DNA from: Spirometra erinaceieuropaei
Lineage: Eukaryota; Platyhelminthes; Cestoda; Diphyllobothriidea; Diphyllobothriidae
DNA: 64,000 nt
Direction: 5' to 3'
Assembly (NCBI GenBank): GCA_902702965.1
Contig: CACRXP010000003.1
Location: forward strand, 70,181 to 134,180
Of the stretch, positions 11,701 through 24,570 are shown piece by piece. A model generated the notes under the pieces. The model made no database searches. It saw only the letters and a program-made list of their open reading frames with translations, and was not told the origin of the DNA. The position numbers and the translations under genes are program-made. Within the stretch, counting starts at the first letter, position 1, and each line of letters starts with the position of its first letter.

Positions 11701-12976
11701 GTTGATGTCATATACACAGACTTTAAGAAGGCGTTCGACAGCGTCCCACACAAACGCCTTATCTACAAACTTTCTGAAATTGGGATAAGAGGAAGGCTGC
11801 TGACATGTATAACGGATTTTCTTACCGGGAGATCGCAAACCGTGTGCGTTGAGGCCTCAAGGTCAACTCCGACTCCCGTTTTAAGTGGTGTACCCCAGGG
11901 CTCCGTCTTAGGGCCGTTGCTATTCCTGGTTTACATTAACGACTGCGTCGACGACCTGGGATGCAGCGCCATCATGTTTGCTGACGATGTTAAGCTGTGG
12001 AGACCCATCAGATCTGATGCAGACAGGTACGCGCTTCAAGACAGTCTCAACCGCCTAAACAGTTGGTCAGCTCGCTGGCTCCTCAATTTTAATGTGGACA
12101 AATGTGTGGTCCTGAGACTCCGCACCAGACAGACCAGTAAGGGGGTCGATTCCTTTCAATATGTCCTTGGTGGTCAGTCCCTTTCAAATGTTGTGGAACA
12201 GAAAGACCTGGGAGTCCTTATGACCTCCTCGCTGAAACCATCTTCACAGTGTCAAAGGGCAGCCAAAAGTGCGATAAGGGTGTTATTTGCGCTGAGGCGA
12301 GGATTTGGGCAGATCGACAAGGAGCTGTTCGGAAAAACCTATGGGGCATTCGTCCGGTCTCACTTAGAGTATGCAGTCCAGGCCTGGCGACCGTGGTTAA
12401 AGAAAGATTATCAACGACTGGAAAGAGTACAGGCGATGGCTACGAAGATGGTCAAGAATCTTCATCATTTGCCTTACGAAACCAGGCTGACTGAACTAAA
12501 TCTGTTTCCTCTAAATTACAGGCAACTGCGCGGCGATCTCATTCAAACCTACAGGATTGTCAGAAGCCGTGAGTGTGCCCTAGATTTTGATGACTTCTTT
12601 GAATTGGCCCGGACTGACCGTCTGCGTGGTCATCCGTTCAAACTGCAAAGGAAGCGGGCTCATTCGGACGTCCGACGGAACGCCTTCTCACACAGGGTCG
12701 TCGGGGCATGGAATGGACTCCCTGATGCCGTCGTTCTTTCCGAAAGTGTTAAATCCTTTAAGTGCAGACTAGACGCTCACTTGTTGAGAACCTACTGTAC
12801 ATACAATCATGATTGTTTTAGGGGCGGCAGTTTGCGCCTGGCTCACAGTTACCGCTAACTTCTTAACGTTTCGCATTTGCTGATGTAATTGATGACTTTA
12901 TTTCTGTTTATCGACATGAATAGGGTGCTCAAGGGCAAAAGCCTCATTCCCTTAATAAACTGACTTATGACTTATA
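8783..12976 (+). mobile_element. CR1/Jockey-type LINE, nearly intact
   Basis: A non-LTR retrotransposon with coding region at 8905-12858, a short 3' UTR with AATAAA (12954-12959), and a 3' terminus made of a tandem heptamer (GACTTAT twice, 12962-12975). Short terminal tandem repeats are typical of CR1-clade elements. The 5' limit is uncertain: the first ATG is at 8905 and the preceding sequence back to the tRNA-like repeat could be 5' UTR. Only two nonsense codons and no frameshift interrupt about 1,318 codons, so it is much younger than the other elements here. No target duplication was identified. Confidence 0.85.
8905..12858 (+). pseudogene. LINE polyprotein: RRM-like, endonuclease, reverse transcriptase; two stops
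   Basis: One continuous frame in three open blocks (8905-10098, 10114-11427, 11434-12858) separated by in-frame TGA at 10096-10098 and TAA at 11425-11427. The N-terminus is charged with coiled-coil character (about residues 1-40). A block at about residues 178-260, starting CIVIKGMPESV, resembles the RRM-like ORF1 domains of LINEs. An EEP-type endonuclease starts near residue 361 (FLYTNAQS) and shows ITET, GDFNAP (about 10402) and SDH (about 10630). The first stop falls right after ITET, where Trp is usual. The RT follows: NNYRPVSL, motif A DFKKAFDSV (11719), GVPQGSVLGPLLF (about 11887) and catalytic FADD (11977-11988). In life it would nick DNA and reverse-transcribe its own RNA at the target. 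ORF1-like and ORF2-like parts share one frame, whereas many CR1 elements have two ORFs. Confidence 0.85.
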
Positions 12977-15900
12977 AAGCGTGACAGGCCCTTACCTGGA
13001 GAGTTTGGGTTGATATCCGGCCCAATTTTTTTGTTTTCGTATTTGGTCCTTTTTGTTTACGAGCACAGTCTGCTGTTATTTGTATCACTCAGTAAATTGC
13101 CTTTGTGACTGTCACAGTTCTCGTCAGTTACTTCTCGATATTTTCCCCTAATGAATTCTTTGACTTATCAATATTTCCCTGTTTTGTTTCCAAAAATTTC
13201 TTCATTTTTCTGGGCAATTTAATCTCCATTTGCTATGCCTCTGATTCCAATCTTGGGCTATAATTTCAAAAACAGCTTTGTTACCAGATCTTTTAAATGT
13301 ATGTCTGGAATATCCAACGCGAATACTTATTTTCAAGTTTATCTGAGAATTTGAGAACATTGACTGTTAAATAGTGGTTGAGGTTGCCGAGGCACCCACA
13401 AAAATGCGTGTTAACAGGGAGAACAAAAATAGTTAGTCGTTGTGCAATAAGCCTTTCACCAGGGACTAACAGTTAATTAATTTGCTCCTTTTTTCATTTT
13501 GTAGCTTGTATGCTGCATGATACAATAACTAATGCCTGGAAAACAAGTGTGGAATTGGCTAAATTAACGTGTGAGTCAGGTATATGGCTTGCAGATAAAT
13601 ATTTGAGGCTGCGAATCCACTTCAAACATAAGTGCAAACTGCATATGCAAATACGTAAACGAAAGAAACAGGGTTTTGACAGCACCTATGTGCAGTATTG
13701 AAAATCGTTGAATGCATAATCTATGCGGTTGCTTTAGATTAATTACATCGTTCCTCTTTTAAATGCTTTCGGATATCACTGATTACTTTAGTCGTGGACT
13801 AGAAATCAAAGTGTCCCGAAATCCTCAAGCAGTACACGACAGTCCATGTAAGCTAGAGTATTACTACAGTCTGGTATTCTGTCATCATCAGATGACTCTA
13901 TACCGAAAAAGTATCACTGACTAACGCTACTTTTATTCTGCGATAGAAGCCAAGGCATTCCTCAATCACTATGAAATTGGTGATTTTTCCGCACGATGAA
14001 TTTCTTCAGCCATGGCACTGTCTTCGTTTCGCTGGCAACCTAAGTAATTTAGTTTCTCCTTTTCCCTCCGATAGTAGAGGCGAATACTGGCGCCAGTATT
14101 TGTAGTATAGTCTTAGCGTTTTCGCGTCAATGCAATTCTGGTTGATGTATTCGTTATGGGGTAAGTCTCTAAGCCAAGACTCGATCCTTCTTCCGACGTT
14201 GGGTGTCCTTTGTTGATAGCAGATGTCGAAGAAGTCAGCACTACTCGTTTTACCGGAACACCGAACACATGTCCAAAGGCCCTATAGGCTATGATGAATT
14301 TTCGGTCAAATATGGCGCCGAGACCGCAGACAGTATCATTAACGACGAAATGTTGTCCGCAATTTAGGTTTGATTTCAGGCTTATCATTGTAAGGGAAAA
14401 AACTGAAAATCCGTGACGTTATTTTCTCTCTAGTGTAATGACTTGCCTAGTATAAATGGCCCAAGTGAGCCTTTTGTGAGCGTGCTGCAACATCGCCCAA
14501 GGTCTCAAACAGCGTTGGCTTTCCCCTGCTATCTGCCCCGTCAACACACTCGAGGAGACCATTGCATACTTGGAGGCGTTGCTTATTTCAAACTCCGGGT
14601 CATCGTAGGAGAGCGACGACTCAATAGACGTTGTCGAGCTGTCAGACGATGTGTACGACGACGATGTGTCAGACGGTATCAATCACCTCACTTTTTCGCT
14701 AATATTTCCTAAGATTTCAATCTCTTCCCGTTGTACGTGTCGAAGTCCGTTGCGGCTACTTGCAGCTGTAAACATAACGGGAGGAAAAAAAGAACATTTA
14801 GAGAACGTGACGAGAAAGGAATGAAAAGATGTCGATTAAAATGAGCGTGCGCAGGGCAATGTGTGGGAGCAGGAAGTGGCACCTAGGAACTGCCTGTGCC
14901 CGATCGAGCAACAGATGTCATTGATTAACATATGCAAGCGCACGCGGTCAAGACAGTTAATTCCTTGCTATACTGATAAATAATTCGGAACAAATCTGAC
15001 TTAGCGTTAGACACAATGTTTGCAGTGCAACACGTGATTCGTTTTGCCATGAAAAGTCAAATTATTTGCATACTGTCTGCTATCAAACCTTCAAGGAGTC
15101 TGTGTAAGCGCATGCATGATGACAGAGTTGTTCATTATGAGAAAGTTGAAGGCAGAACGTTAACTTTGGGAAGCTATTTTTCCCTTGTATGTGCATTAAA
15201 ACGTGGCAAAATCAGACATTCGGGTTACTGCATCTAAAACAGATGGATTTATTATGCTTTTTTGCAAAGTACTCCGTGGTCAATTTTTGGGTTTTTGCCA
15301 GGTTTAAGAAAGAAATCAAACAAAACTGGGAAAGGACTGCGAAAGTGGCATTAAACTCCAACAACATGCACACTACGCAAAATCGTCTGCTTTCATTTTC
15401 ACGGGTGAGTTTTCAACGAGATTGCACACCGTGTTATCCACTCCCAAATATATTTATACAGGGAAGAATCAAAGTGAATTAGGGAGGTTCGTCCATAAAT
15501 AGAAACGCGTACAGCAATTTCCTGATGGAGTCTGACTTCGGGCTATTTTGAAATCTGAGTGTTCCTCTTTATGATTTCATGCTTGATTTGCGAACTTATC
15601 GCAAACAACTCCCTGCCCGTGGAAATTTCTGGGGCCTAACCAAGTTTCGTTCAATAACGTCTCAACATTGCCATGTCCGCCTTTTACCTGAAACGTTATA
15701 TTCTTGTGGTTTCCGCAATTTCTATGAATAGAAGTATGGTTAGCCATAAGTGGGTGATTCGTTCACCTTGTCACTTTAGGAAACCACGCTTCCAAGTCAT
15801 TAGCAGAGGTACTGACGGAGCTTTACCAACGTCAAATTGAGTTTTGGTCTGTCAGATTCGGATGAATGAACGAAATAGTATTCTTATGAACCTACGGGTA

Positions 15901-18900
15901 GTCGGCGTGAGAACGACTAGAGAGACTAACCCTGCCTTCCGAGACCCAAGTAAATCCCATCCGTAGCTCTTAAGTTAATTATTAATATAATTATAATGGC
16001 CAGATAATAAATTACCCAGAAAATATGGCTGCCGATTCTGTTTTCAGTTTGCCGCCAGCTCTACAAAGAAAACTAAGAACTATTATCAATGATGTGGTGC
16101 ATTTTTCTCCTCGACCCTATCCTTAAGGGCTTTATAAAATCCAGCATTTTTGGCAGACCTTGGAATCCGGTTACATTTCTATTTGGCAATCATGACAAAT
16201 GATTGCATAAATTTATCAGAATACGGACGAACAAAAATGGTCTTGCGATGACATTTCCGTTCAAAATAAAAGAAGGTAAATGTTTGACAGAGGCAGCTTT
16301 TAATAAACATAGCTTGCCGGCCACGTTTACGAACCTACGCAACTGCGGATATCAAACTTTTTCACTGCCTCAACTGGCGAAACTTCCAATAACCCATCGG
16401 AAACAGCAGTGCGCTTGTTTGATCATATAGTAAAAGTTACTTATACTTTTTTTTACTTTGTTCCATTTTTCATGACCAACCGTGCGCGATATCCACCAAG
16501 CTTATCAAAATGACAAAGTTAACGCCGGTATTTACATGACGTAGAACAGAAATATTTTTACGGTACACTGAAGGGCATTTCGCACATTATGAAATGAAAA
16601 TTTTTCACTTATATGACACTTAATTTACCCGTGGAACTCACTTTTTCATAGGTTTGCCAGCCAAAATATCAGCTCAGTGTCACAACCTTTTGCCCCGTCA
16701 TGGATATCATGGTTTCATCGATTTTATCAGTTACATCAACTCCTTCTTTCGACTGGATCTCATCGTCCTACTTGCGCTTTACCTGGCTGACCTTGCATTG
16801 CGCTATTGCTTAGTCTTTCCTCATTTCTTTGTTTTATGTTTGTTGACAGTTGCAGCCTCTTAATTTCCCCGAAAGACGATCGAGCGTTTATAGCATGGCT
16901 GCATATTTTCCAAAGCTGCCCCAGACACTCTATAAGGTGAACTATAAAAACATCCCAGAAGAGCTGAACGTCCATATAATCCGTCGAGTTATGGTTTCTT
17001 GAGTGAGGATTCTTTTTATGCGAGCAGTCTATTGTGTTCAAAACCGTTCTAGATTCAGGCTTTCAAAGACGGAAGTGAATTATAGTTTACTGCTGGGGTT
17101 ATATTCCAGTAGAGTATGTTCTAGAACATTTCCTTAAAGAAGCACTCGCTTCTGCGCCATTCAAGTGCAGGGAATGTCTGTTTTCAATGTGGGACGACTA
17201 TTACACCTGAAATTACCTTCCCGAGCGCTTATTTTTCTAATTTGCGCTGTGCAATAACATGTCTGGCCGAGAATGCATACCAATACACATCGTTACAAAG
17301 AAAACTGATACATAGAGAATGCATTCGGTTCGCGAATGTTAAATTTGTTTTGAGCATTTGTTTGATGATTGCAAAAGTATCTTGCACTCCTACCTAATCA
17401 CGACTTAATCTTGCAGACAGTCTTTAGTCTCTCATTAATTTACGCATTTTTCTGACTGCACATCTGGCCGTCAAAGAGAAAATGATTACAGAAATTTAAT
17501 GACTGTTCATTTAAAGCATGCTTTTTAAGTTCGAGAGGTATTCGCTATTTAAGGCCCTCTATTCTTTTAATACGCCAAGAGGCCTTTTTTCTGGCACCTG
17601 ATTCATAACGATGGGGGACTCCCTTCGAGGTGGCCATGTTTCTGTGGTCTTTTGCATTTTTTGTGTTTAAAAAGTTAAAGGTGCAATTTATTGCTTGGTT
17701 AAAATTATTTTTGACATCTTAGTGTTTAAACAAACTCGTTTGCTGTCTTGCATTGGAGCTTATAGCCTTTATATCTGATGTCCACCGTATTATGTTCTTA
17801 GCCAGCCGTTTTGCCCGCCTAATGATATATTTTATTCACATTTGGAAAATACCCACCCCTCATTTTAAGCTATTCGTTGCATGATTATGTAAAATTTTGT
17901 CAAAAGGTCAACCTCAGCAGCTGCCAATGGCGTCAGTTTTGCCCAACTCTCCGGTCCGGTTTGGTATACGCCCAGTGGACGCCAATGTACCGCGAAATAC
18001 CCTGGTTAGTTGCGTTTTTTAAACCATGAGTTTGGTTTAACCTCATGCATATTTTATATTTTATTTTTTCGTGCTTTTTTTCTATTCGTTATGCCTGTGA
18101 ACCACCTTCAAACTAACGTCCCTGAAAGAATTGTTGAATATGCTGCAATAATTTATTAAGATATGAAGTTTCGTTTGCTCTCCTTTGCCTCTTGATTTCG
18201 ATAAATATGGACGGTTCGTAAAACTGCTTCTGTAACTATCCAAGCGCATACTCTGTCCTTATTATAGTCGACATGCATTTTTTCTTTCACTGTAAAACAT
18301 AGTGCCCAATGACCTTCCTACCTTGATCTCGGGCATTGATGTACGGTCTCTCGCCTTTCGCAGTCGTATAAGCAGGCCGTGTTGTCCTTGTTATCCACTG
18401 CACTCTGTCGGAATTATAAGGATACCTATTAACTTCTATTTTGCCAACTTAAGATATTCAAACTAGGGGAGCTGCCAATGTTGCCTGAGCATCCTCAGCA
18501 GGACCATCGGGTTTTATGTCTCACTGCACACTCGCTGATCATGTTTGCGTCATTCTAGTTGCGGCTGCGCATGGTGGTACTTATAATTATGTTGAAGTAG
18601 AAATATGCGATGTATACTCCTACCTCGTTCTTCTTTCCGACATGATTCTCTGTAATTTGAAATGTTCGCACGTATAACATTTGTCTGAATATTGACGTAC
18701 ACATTAGTACAGTTTTCTCTCGGTCTCTTACGCCACCGATGTAGTATCGAAATGAGTACTGTTAATTGCCAACGTTTACCTACAACTTAAAAGGCATATT
18801 CGTCTTTCCGCAATTATGAGATTTATTGAAAATGCTGTCACCGAGAATGTTGTATGGTATCTGTCTGTTTCTCTTGTTTTCGGTCTAAAAGGACCCGGAT

Positions 18901-19929
18901 TTATACGTTCTTTTTCTACTTCTAGTAAACTATATAGCGCTTCAAATGGAGCATGACACCAGTAGTTTCTTTGCGAGCATTTAACACGTCTAAACAGAAG
19001 CGAACATCGCCCTAAGGCCTTTCTTAAGAATACTTCGAGAAGGACCGTTCAAAAACATCCACAATTTGAATAGTGTTCAAACCTCATTGCTACTACCACA
19101 ACTGTTAGGTTCTTCTAGAGTCTAGTATGACTTTTCCCGCCTCGTATGTCTGATTGGAATAACGGCATTAGTCGCAGTCTTATTTTTTGTTATCAAGTTT
19201 ATCCCAACCGTACCTTCGCGTGATTAATGACCAACGCAACATCCCGTCAGCCACAGCGTCCCACGTTTCGACACACATACGGGGACAGTATCCCGTATAT
19301 CTGACATATCGGCTACGCCATGTGCGAAATCTGCATGTTTGTTTCCGTCTGAATACCGCTTGAGATTTCACCTAGATCTTTGTTGCTGATTTGGCTAACA
19401 ACTTCCAAACCGAAAACCACGTTGTTTAGCTTTTGCCTGAGTTGCCGAATTAGTTCCATTCTGACGACCACTTTAAAACTGCAAAATTGGGAGAGCTGCA
19501 GTGGAATTTGCCTTTTTACCTGCCAGCGCATTTCAAAATTTTGGCATAGTGATGGCCGCTCGAATCTGTAGCTCATGTCAAGACCAATAGAACGCATGTA
19601 CGAGGCTACCGCTTAACGTCTAAAACCAACTCTTAATGTGTGCTACTGCAGAACGATTGTCCTTAGACCCTCTATGCACTGCTTTAAGAATTGAACCCGG
19701 ATTTTCCTCTCCCGCGGTCTCGTTCAGTTTTCGCCTGATTCAACTCGGGTGTCATGGAGAACTCTGTCTTTGGTGCACATCGCCTTAGGGTTTGATATAT
19801 ACTGACAGGTTTATGTAGGCGTGCACGCCTGTAATATAATGTCTGGGTCACGTACTTCCCTTGTTGACGACAGTGCGCATCTGACTGAAGTGTCCAGCAC
19901 ACAACTGTACGGAAGCCTATTTGCGCTTG
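12977..19929. other. about 7 kb without recognisable gene
   Basis: AT-rich sequence with only short open frames (for example 13510-13701, 14113-14388, 15189-15482, 16203-16430), none with a domain or supporting splice structure. The 5' region of TAF4 (promoter, possible untranslated exons) could lie in or beyond this stretch, but I see no direct sign of it. Confidence 0.4.
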
Positions 19930-20860
19930 TCAAGAAATCCGCGGTAACTGCTTAGGCCTGTTCCACGTTTTAGGTCCTCGACATCACGGACGTTCGATCT
20001 GCGTATTTTCGAGTAACGTTGAGCCATTTAGCCCACAAGCCGCTTAGACCGAAGACATCGGGCCTAAAGATGCGCACGAAGTCATCTCTCGCTACGCCCA
20101 TCCTTATCCTTCGTTTTCCGACACTGTCGTCGAACAAGGCCGAGACCAAGCGAGAAATAAAGTTGGTTGATGTCACCCTCAGTTCGGAATAGCGCATGTC
20201 CGGATTATCCCCGTCTTCCTTAGAGACGCGATCCAAGAGCAGAATTCGGAGGAGAGTGTGCAGTCTCTATAGATCGAAATGTTCCTCTAGTCATACGCCT
20301 CGTGGACTTGCGGACCATGCCTCACATCCGTGAGACAGATTCTGTTGACGGAGGCTAGTATGCATGGAACTTGGTCTGCAGTTTAGTCTTATGATGACTG
20401 CAGAGGTTTCGACTAAGTCCGACGGAGACTGCGCCCTCCTGATTGGTTCAATGGCTGATTTCATCACTACCCTACTGTTTAACAAATGGTTTGGACCACT
20501 AGACAAGCGCTACTTTTTCTTCGGGTAATTTTAGTTTCAAGTCATCTACTGCCTTAGGATCTGTCTGGGACACTGCACATTCTATTTCTGCACGAGCTCC
20601 ACAACAATGTTTCCCACACGTGTACTTCTTGCGACACGACCTACCCTATTACTTGAATTGTCCGCCTGTACGTGTTGGAGAAAGCAGGACTGATAAATGC
20701 CAATGACACCGATGAAGTCATTCCTAACGCCATCCACACATGCTTTGTTCCGTGTTACTGAGCTTCGATGAGGCGCAGTATTTCTTGTGGCATGTCATCT
20801 GGAAGTATGGTCGACTGCTGGGAATCCAAGTGAAAGTCCATGAAACAGAAGGGAGTTGGT
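19930..20860 (-). mobile_element. second RTE-like family, 3' RT remnant
   Basis: On the minus strand a degraded RT of a family different from the RTE-ZnF copies. In 5' to 3' order: a palm piece near 20790-20830 (DDMPQEILRLIEAQ, corresponding to the block that follows motif A), then about 20291-20480 a C-terminal region (NLSHGCEAW, matching the LLYGCE-W block of RTE reverse transcriptases), then about 19985-20110 the terminal region (PDVFGLSGLWAKW). Frameshifts and stops interrupt it throughout and the catalytic core is not preserved. Non-functional. Confidence 0.55.
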
Positions 20861-21631
20861 CGTTGAGAGCGTTGATGATGTTGGAGGACTCGACGAAACT
20901 AGCACTGCTGCCTAAAACGTCGCGTTTCGACCGACCAAAATGCACCCTTTTTTCTTGTTTCTTTTTTGTCAAGTCGTGTTTACTCGCGGCGGGGGTTTTG
21001 TCGTCCGAATATTCAGTTAAAATAACAACTGTCTTTTGCGAAATTCCCCGTGGAAAATTTATACATTTGTGTTTGCTTTTGACCGCATGTCCCACCAGTC
21101 GAACGAATGCGTTTCTTCTACTTTCAAAGGTTCTTAGGTCCATACGGATTGTTTCAATGGTAGAGGCCAAGTACTGTACCTCACTACTTTTGTTAACTCG
21201 TGGTACATTCGCCATGCGCGGCTATCCTTTATAGCGGAGTGCTCATTCGGTTTTGTCTCCCCAATTTCTTCATATTACTCTGTCCTTGCCGTCATTTTCA
21301 GTAGACGCATATGCACATAATTTTCCCGTGGCATGTTTAGAACGGGTTAATGTACAGTAGAACTCCTGCTCCTATCGTTCCTGCAATAACACTATGCATC
21401 TCAACTTTCCTCCGCGACCATTGCTCATGTCAAAATGTGCCAAAGCCAAGTACGGCCACGTTTACTGCTTGTCGCAGTCAGTTTTCGATAATCGATCTTG
21501 TTATCTTAACGCGCCGTGACTGAATAAGATGTAAATCTAACTTACCAGCGAGAAAGGTAGTTGTGATGCTGTCAATGCACTCATGAGAGGGTGTCTTAGA
21601 TTTAAACGCTTGATTATAACATTCCTTTTAG
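20861..21631. other. sequence upstream of first TAF4 coding exon
   Basis: No exon identified. Both strands are open for about 160 codons across 20724-21234, but neither frame has a recognisable domain. Part of the overlap belongs to the RTE-like remnant just to the left. The polypyrimidine tract and AG at 21621-21631 form the splice acceptor of the next exon. Confidence 0.4.
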
Positions 21632-21788
21632 ATGAATCGCCCGCCATTGGGAAATCAGTTCTATATCTTGCACAACGGTGCGGTTGGCCCCATGCCCACA
21701 CCACCACCCAATGTGATGCAGGTCCGCAGTCTGGCTGACAGGCAAGCCGTCACTCCTCAAGCTAATGGTCTGACAGGCATCGCTGCGC
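21632..21788 (+). CDS. TAF4: TAF4, TFIID subunit 4: first coding exon seen
   Basis: TAF4 is a core subunit of TFIID, the general factor that recognises RNA polymerase II promoters in the nucleus. It pairs with TAF12 through a histone fold. This exon follows a pyrimidine-rich acceptor (TTTTAG) and begins exactly with ATG. It ends at a GTAAGT donor (21789). It encodes residues 1-52 plus one base of codon 53, a Pro-rich stretch without a domain. Its phase fits the next exon (C joined to GC gives Arg). With the other three exons it gives 2,160 nt, 719 residues plus stop, in one frame. The exon itself is not conserved enough to identify TAF4; the assignment rests on phase and the downstream domains. 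A further upstream exon cannot be excluded. Confidence 0.6.
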
Positions 21789-22516
21789 GTAAGTTTCTTC
21801 GATCGCACACCTTGCTGGCCTGTCGGTCATCACGAGAAGCTTTTTAGTTTTAAAATTAATTCCAGAACACAATTCGTCTTTTGTAGGTCGTATTTTTCCA
21901 ATTTTCTCCAGTTATCTCACGTGTGCTTTCGGAATAGTATTCACCTCTGTTGTTTATTTCTTCATCATTAGCCAAGAGTTGAATTGCACCGATCACATCT
22001 CACTTTTGTCAAGCATCTAATTGGCTGTGAAATCCAGGTGGTAACTTAAAAGTAGCAGACCCGGTGTCTCGGACCCCACTCGAAACCTAGCGAAAGGAAG
22101 ATAAAAGAACTGAAGTATTCAAGGGAGGGGTTGATACGCAGCCGCATGCTTGTTACTTTCCGGGATGCGCTTACGTCACCGATTGCCAAGACCTTAATTG
22201 TGGGTATTTTTGATTTGGACATTTATTATTCAACCAAGTCCTTAACATTAAGGTAGTAAGGATTCTGTTTCGGCTATCAGCCTATGTATTCTTAGGGACG
22301 TCAACCGCATTTCTGAACTCACCATACCTTTATGCGTTGATAAACACTGGCCTCCACGGTCACTGAGTTCAGCCTTTTCAAGACTGCGACTTTTTAAGTT
22401 CCTGAGAAATTAATTGCCAACTTGGAGTAAATCAACCTCTTTGAGACCCGTAGACTCGGACTATAATTCGATGTGAATATTTGGGCCAAAGTCCATTAGC
22501 CACAGCAGAATGACCG

Positions 22517-24570
22517 CGTAATATTCATAAACTGCCAGTAATATACATATGGGTTCTGTGATGTAACAGTTCGACCGTCGTCGCCGATGATGTCCGCCGT
22601 GTGCTCCACAGCTAGACGAGTGCAGGCACGACGACTCGCGCATGAGTTAGTTTATAGCGAGTGTATACTTGCGCAGCATTTACCGCACTCTCTCCTCCTC
22701 CTCCTGGGCCTGGTATCAAGACATTGTCAAGAAGACAGGAGGTGGGAGAGGGTGTAGGTATCTGGCATGACTAGAGTCGCCCCTAGGAGTGCCGCCAAAC
22801 CCGGCTCGGATCACTCTAGACGGAAGTGCCAAAAGGGCTGCATTAAGAAAGATTCATTGCAGCCTGACTTCTGCACCACCAGTCGGCCGCTCCACGCGAA
22901 CACACACTGGGCCAACTGCTAGGTTCAAGTTATCCCGTCAGTTGGCAATCCTCCAAGTCACGGCTTTTAGCTCACCATGATAGCTTCAAGCGCGTCAGAT
23001 TGTTTATAGTGAGGAAAATGCGCTGAGTCGTCGAGCTCACTTTCCGTTTTCATTCCCCGGCCCCAAACACTGTCCGAGCTGGTCAGCCGCCTAGTGCGGG
23101 AAATGAGCACAATGACTGATGTATCTTGTGACCTTGTCTGCGCGCGCCACATGCATGACCTGGTTCCCCAAACACAAGCACCAGGAGTTCACGAAACGGG
23201 GACTGAGCGGCGTACATCTCATATGCGTAAGAGTGCCGTAGGTCACGTTTAGAAGGAGCTGCTTCGGCCTGACTGTTAGCCCGCCAGTCCGCCACCCCAC
23301 ACAAACACACATAACTTGGCAGACTGCGTGGACTGAGTTAGAGCGTCAGTCGCCAGCCTTTCGAGCCAGTCGGACTCGGATCACACATGCAGCAGAGGAG
23401 CCGCATGGAGAAGGAGCCGAGAAGCACACTTCCCACTTTCGTAGGTGGCAATTGGGTGCTCACGATGGATGATTTTGATGCGTTGTGCTGTGGTTTGGCC
23501 GGTGGTTGGTGCATGTTGGTACTCCAGGCACCGGTTCGCCCGTCTCTGCACGATAGATTCGCAAGTGACCGACCAGGCCGATGGGTAAGGTGAATGTACG
23601 GGGACAGTATGGACAGGAAAAGTCGGTGGTGTTATTGTCTGCTTCGGTGATGGTGGCAATGATGGAGTTGCGGGTTGTGAGTGCCCTAGGCGACGGCGTG
23701 TTGGTTGGGCCGGGTATGGTGGATGTACAGGATTTGCTAGGCGTTTTAAGGCGAATTCTACTCTCGTGGATGCGAATGTGACCTAGGAGGCCCATGCGAT
23801 TAGTGGATTTGCGGGGGCAGGTGGGGCGGGTTGGACGAGTGTATGCGGCTGCTCGAGGCACTGGTTCGCCAGTCTCAGTGGGGTGAATTCGGAAGCGACC
23901 GACCCTGCCGACGTGTGAGGCGAAGGTGCGGTCACAATGGGGACAGGTGTTAAACGAGTCCACATCGATGGCCTCGGGGGGGATGAGGTTGGTGGAAGGC
24001 CTTCTTCAGATCCACGAAGGCAGAGCAAAGGTGGATCCACATCTGGCATTTCTCCTGCAGTTGGTGGACCGCGGAAGCCGCACTGGCTTTCCGGCAAGAG
24101 GCCCTGTTCCAAACGGTTGTTGAGACGGTTGAGAAGGGTGCGAGCGGAGATCTTTTCGGCGATATTCAGCAGGGAGGTGCCTCGGTGGTTGTCGCGGATT
24201 TGGCGGTCCCCTTTCTGCTTTTAGAGGAGAACGACTGTGGCGTCCTTGAAATCCTGACGACCTGCTCCTTGTTGCCACATCTGGAAGACCGCCGTCAGAT
24301 GATTCATGAGTAGGGAGCCACCGTGCTTGTAGATCTCAGCGGGGATCGCGTCTGTTCCGGACGTTTTACTGCTAGAGAGTTGCTGCACGGCCTTGATGGC
24401 TTCGTGTCGAGAGTGCGGTGGTCGGGGTTGGTGTGGGTCTCTACTTGAAGTAGACGGGCGATGTCGGCGTCGGAGATGGTGGAGGAATGGTTGAGGACGC
24501 CTTCAGAGTGTTCGGCCCATCGCTGCAGGGTTTACGTTTTCTCAGTGAGTAGGGTGGTTGTACGATATAC
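22517..24570 (-). mobile_element. RTE-ZnF retrotransposon, copy B, RT fused to zinc fingers
   Basis: Minus-strand, 5'-truncated copy. From its 5' side: an RT N-terminal segment at about 24560-24000 (IPAEIYKHGG, DFKDATVVLL, DNHRGTSLLNIAEKI, EQGLLPESQCGFR, ending at AFVDLKKAF, the motif A region). The sequence then jumps straight to the second zinc finger at about 23963 ([16 protein letters not shown]). The RT palm, thumb and first finger are missing. The zinc-finger tail runs to 23381, followed by the family's roughly 850-bp 3' UTR (23380-22517). Frameshifts occur in the RT part. It sits in TAF4 intron 1, antisense to the gene. Confidence 0.75.
23381..23963 (-). pseudogene. C2H2 zinc-finger tail of RTE copy B
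   Basis: About 190 codons in overlapping frames with C2H2 fingers of the pattern CPHC-x4-F-x5-G-x2-x-x3-H: one starting [11 protein letters not shown], one with its first cysteines damaged but ending GLLGHIRIH, and one starting CPYCPRTFTLP and ending GLVGHLRIY. The linker TETGEPVP after the first finger is characteristic of this element family. Fingers are joined by Ser/Thr/Pro-rich spacers. In intact elements this array follows the RT and probably binds nucleic acid (inference). Individual substitutions (for example GRFRIH for GHLRIH) indicate decay. Confidence 0.7.
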
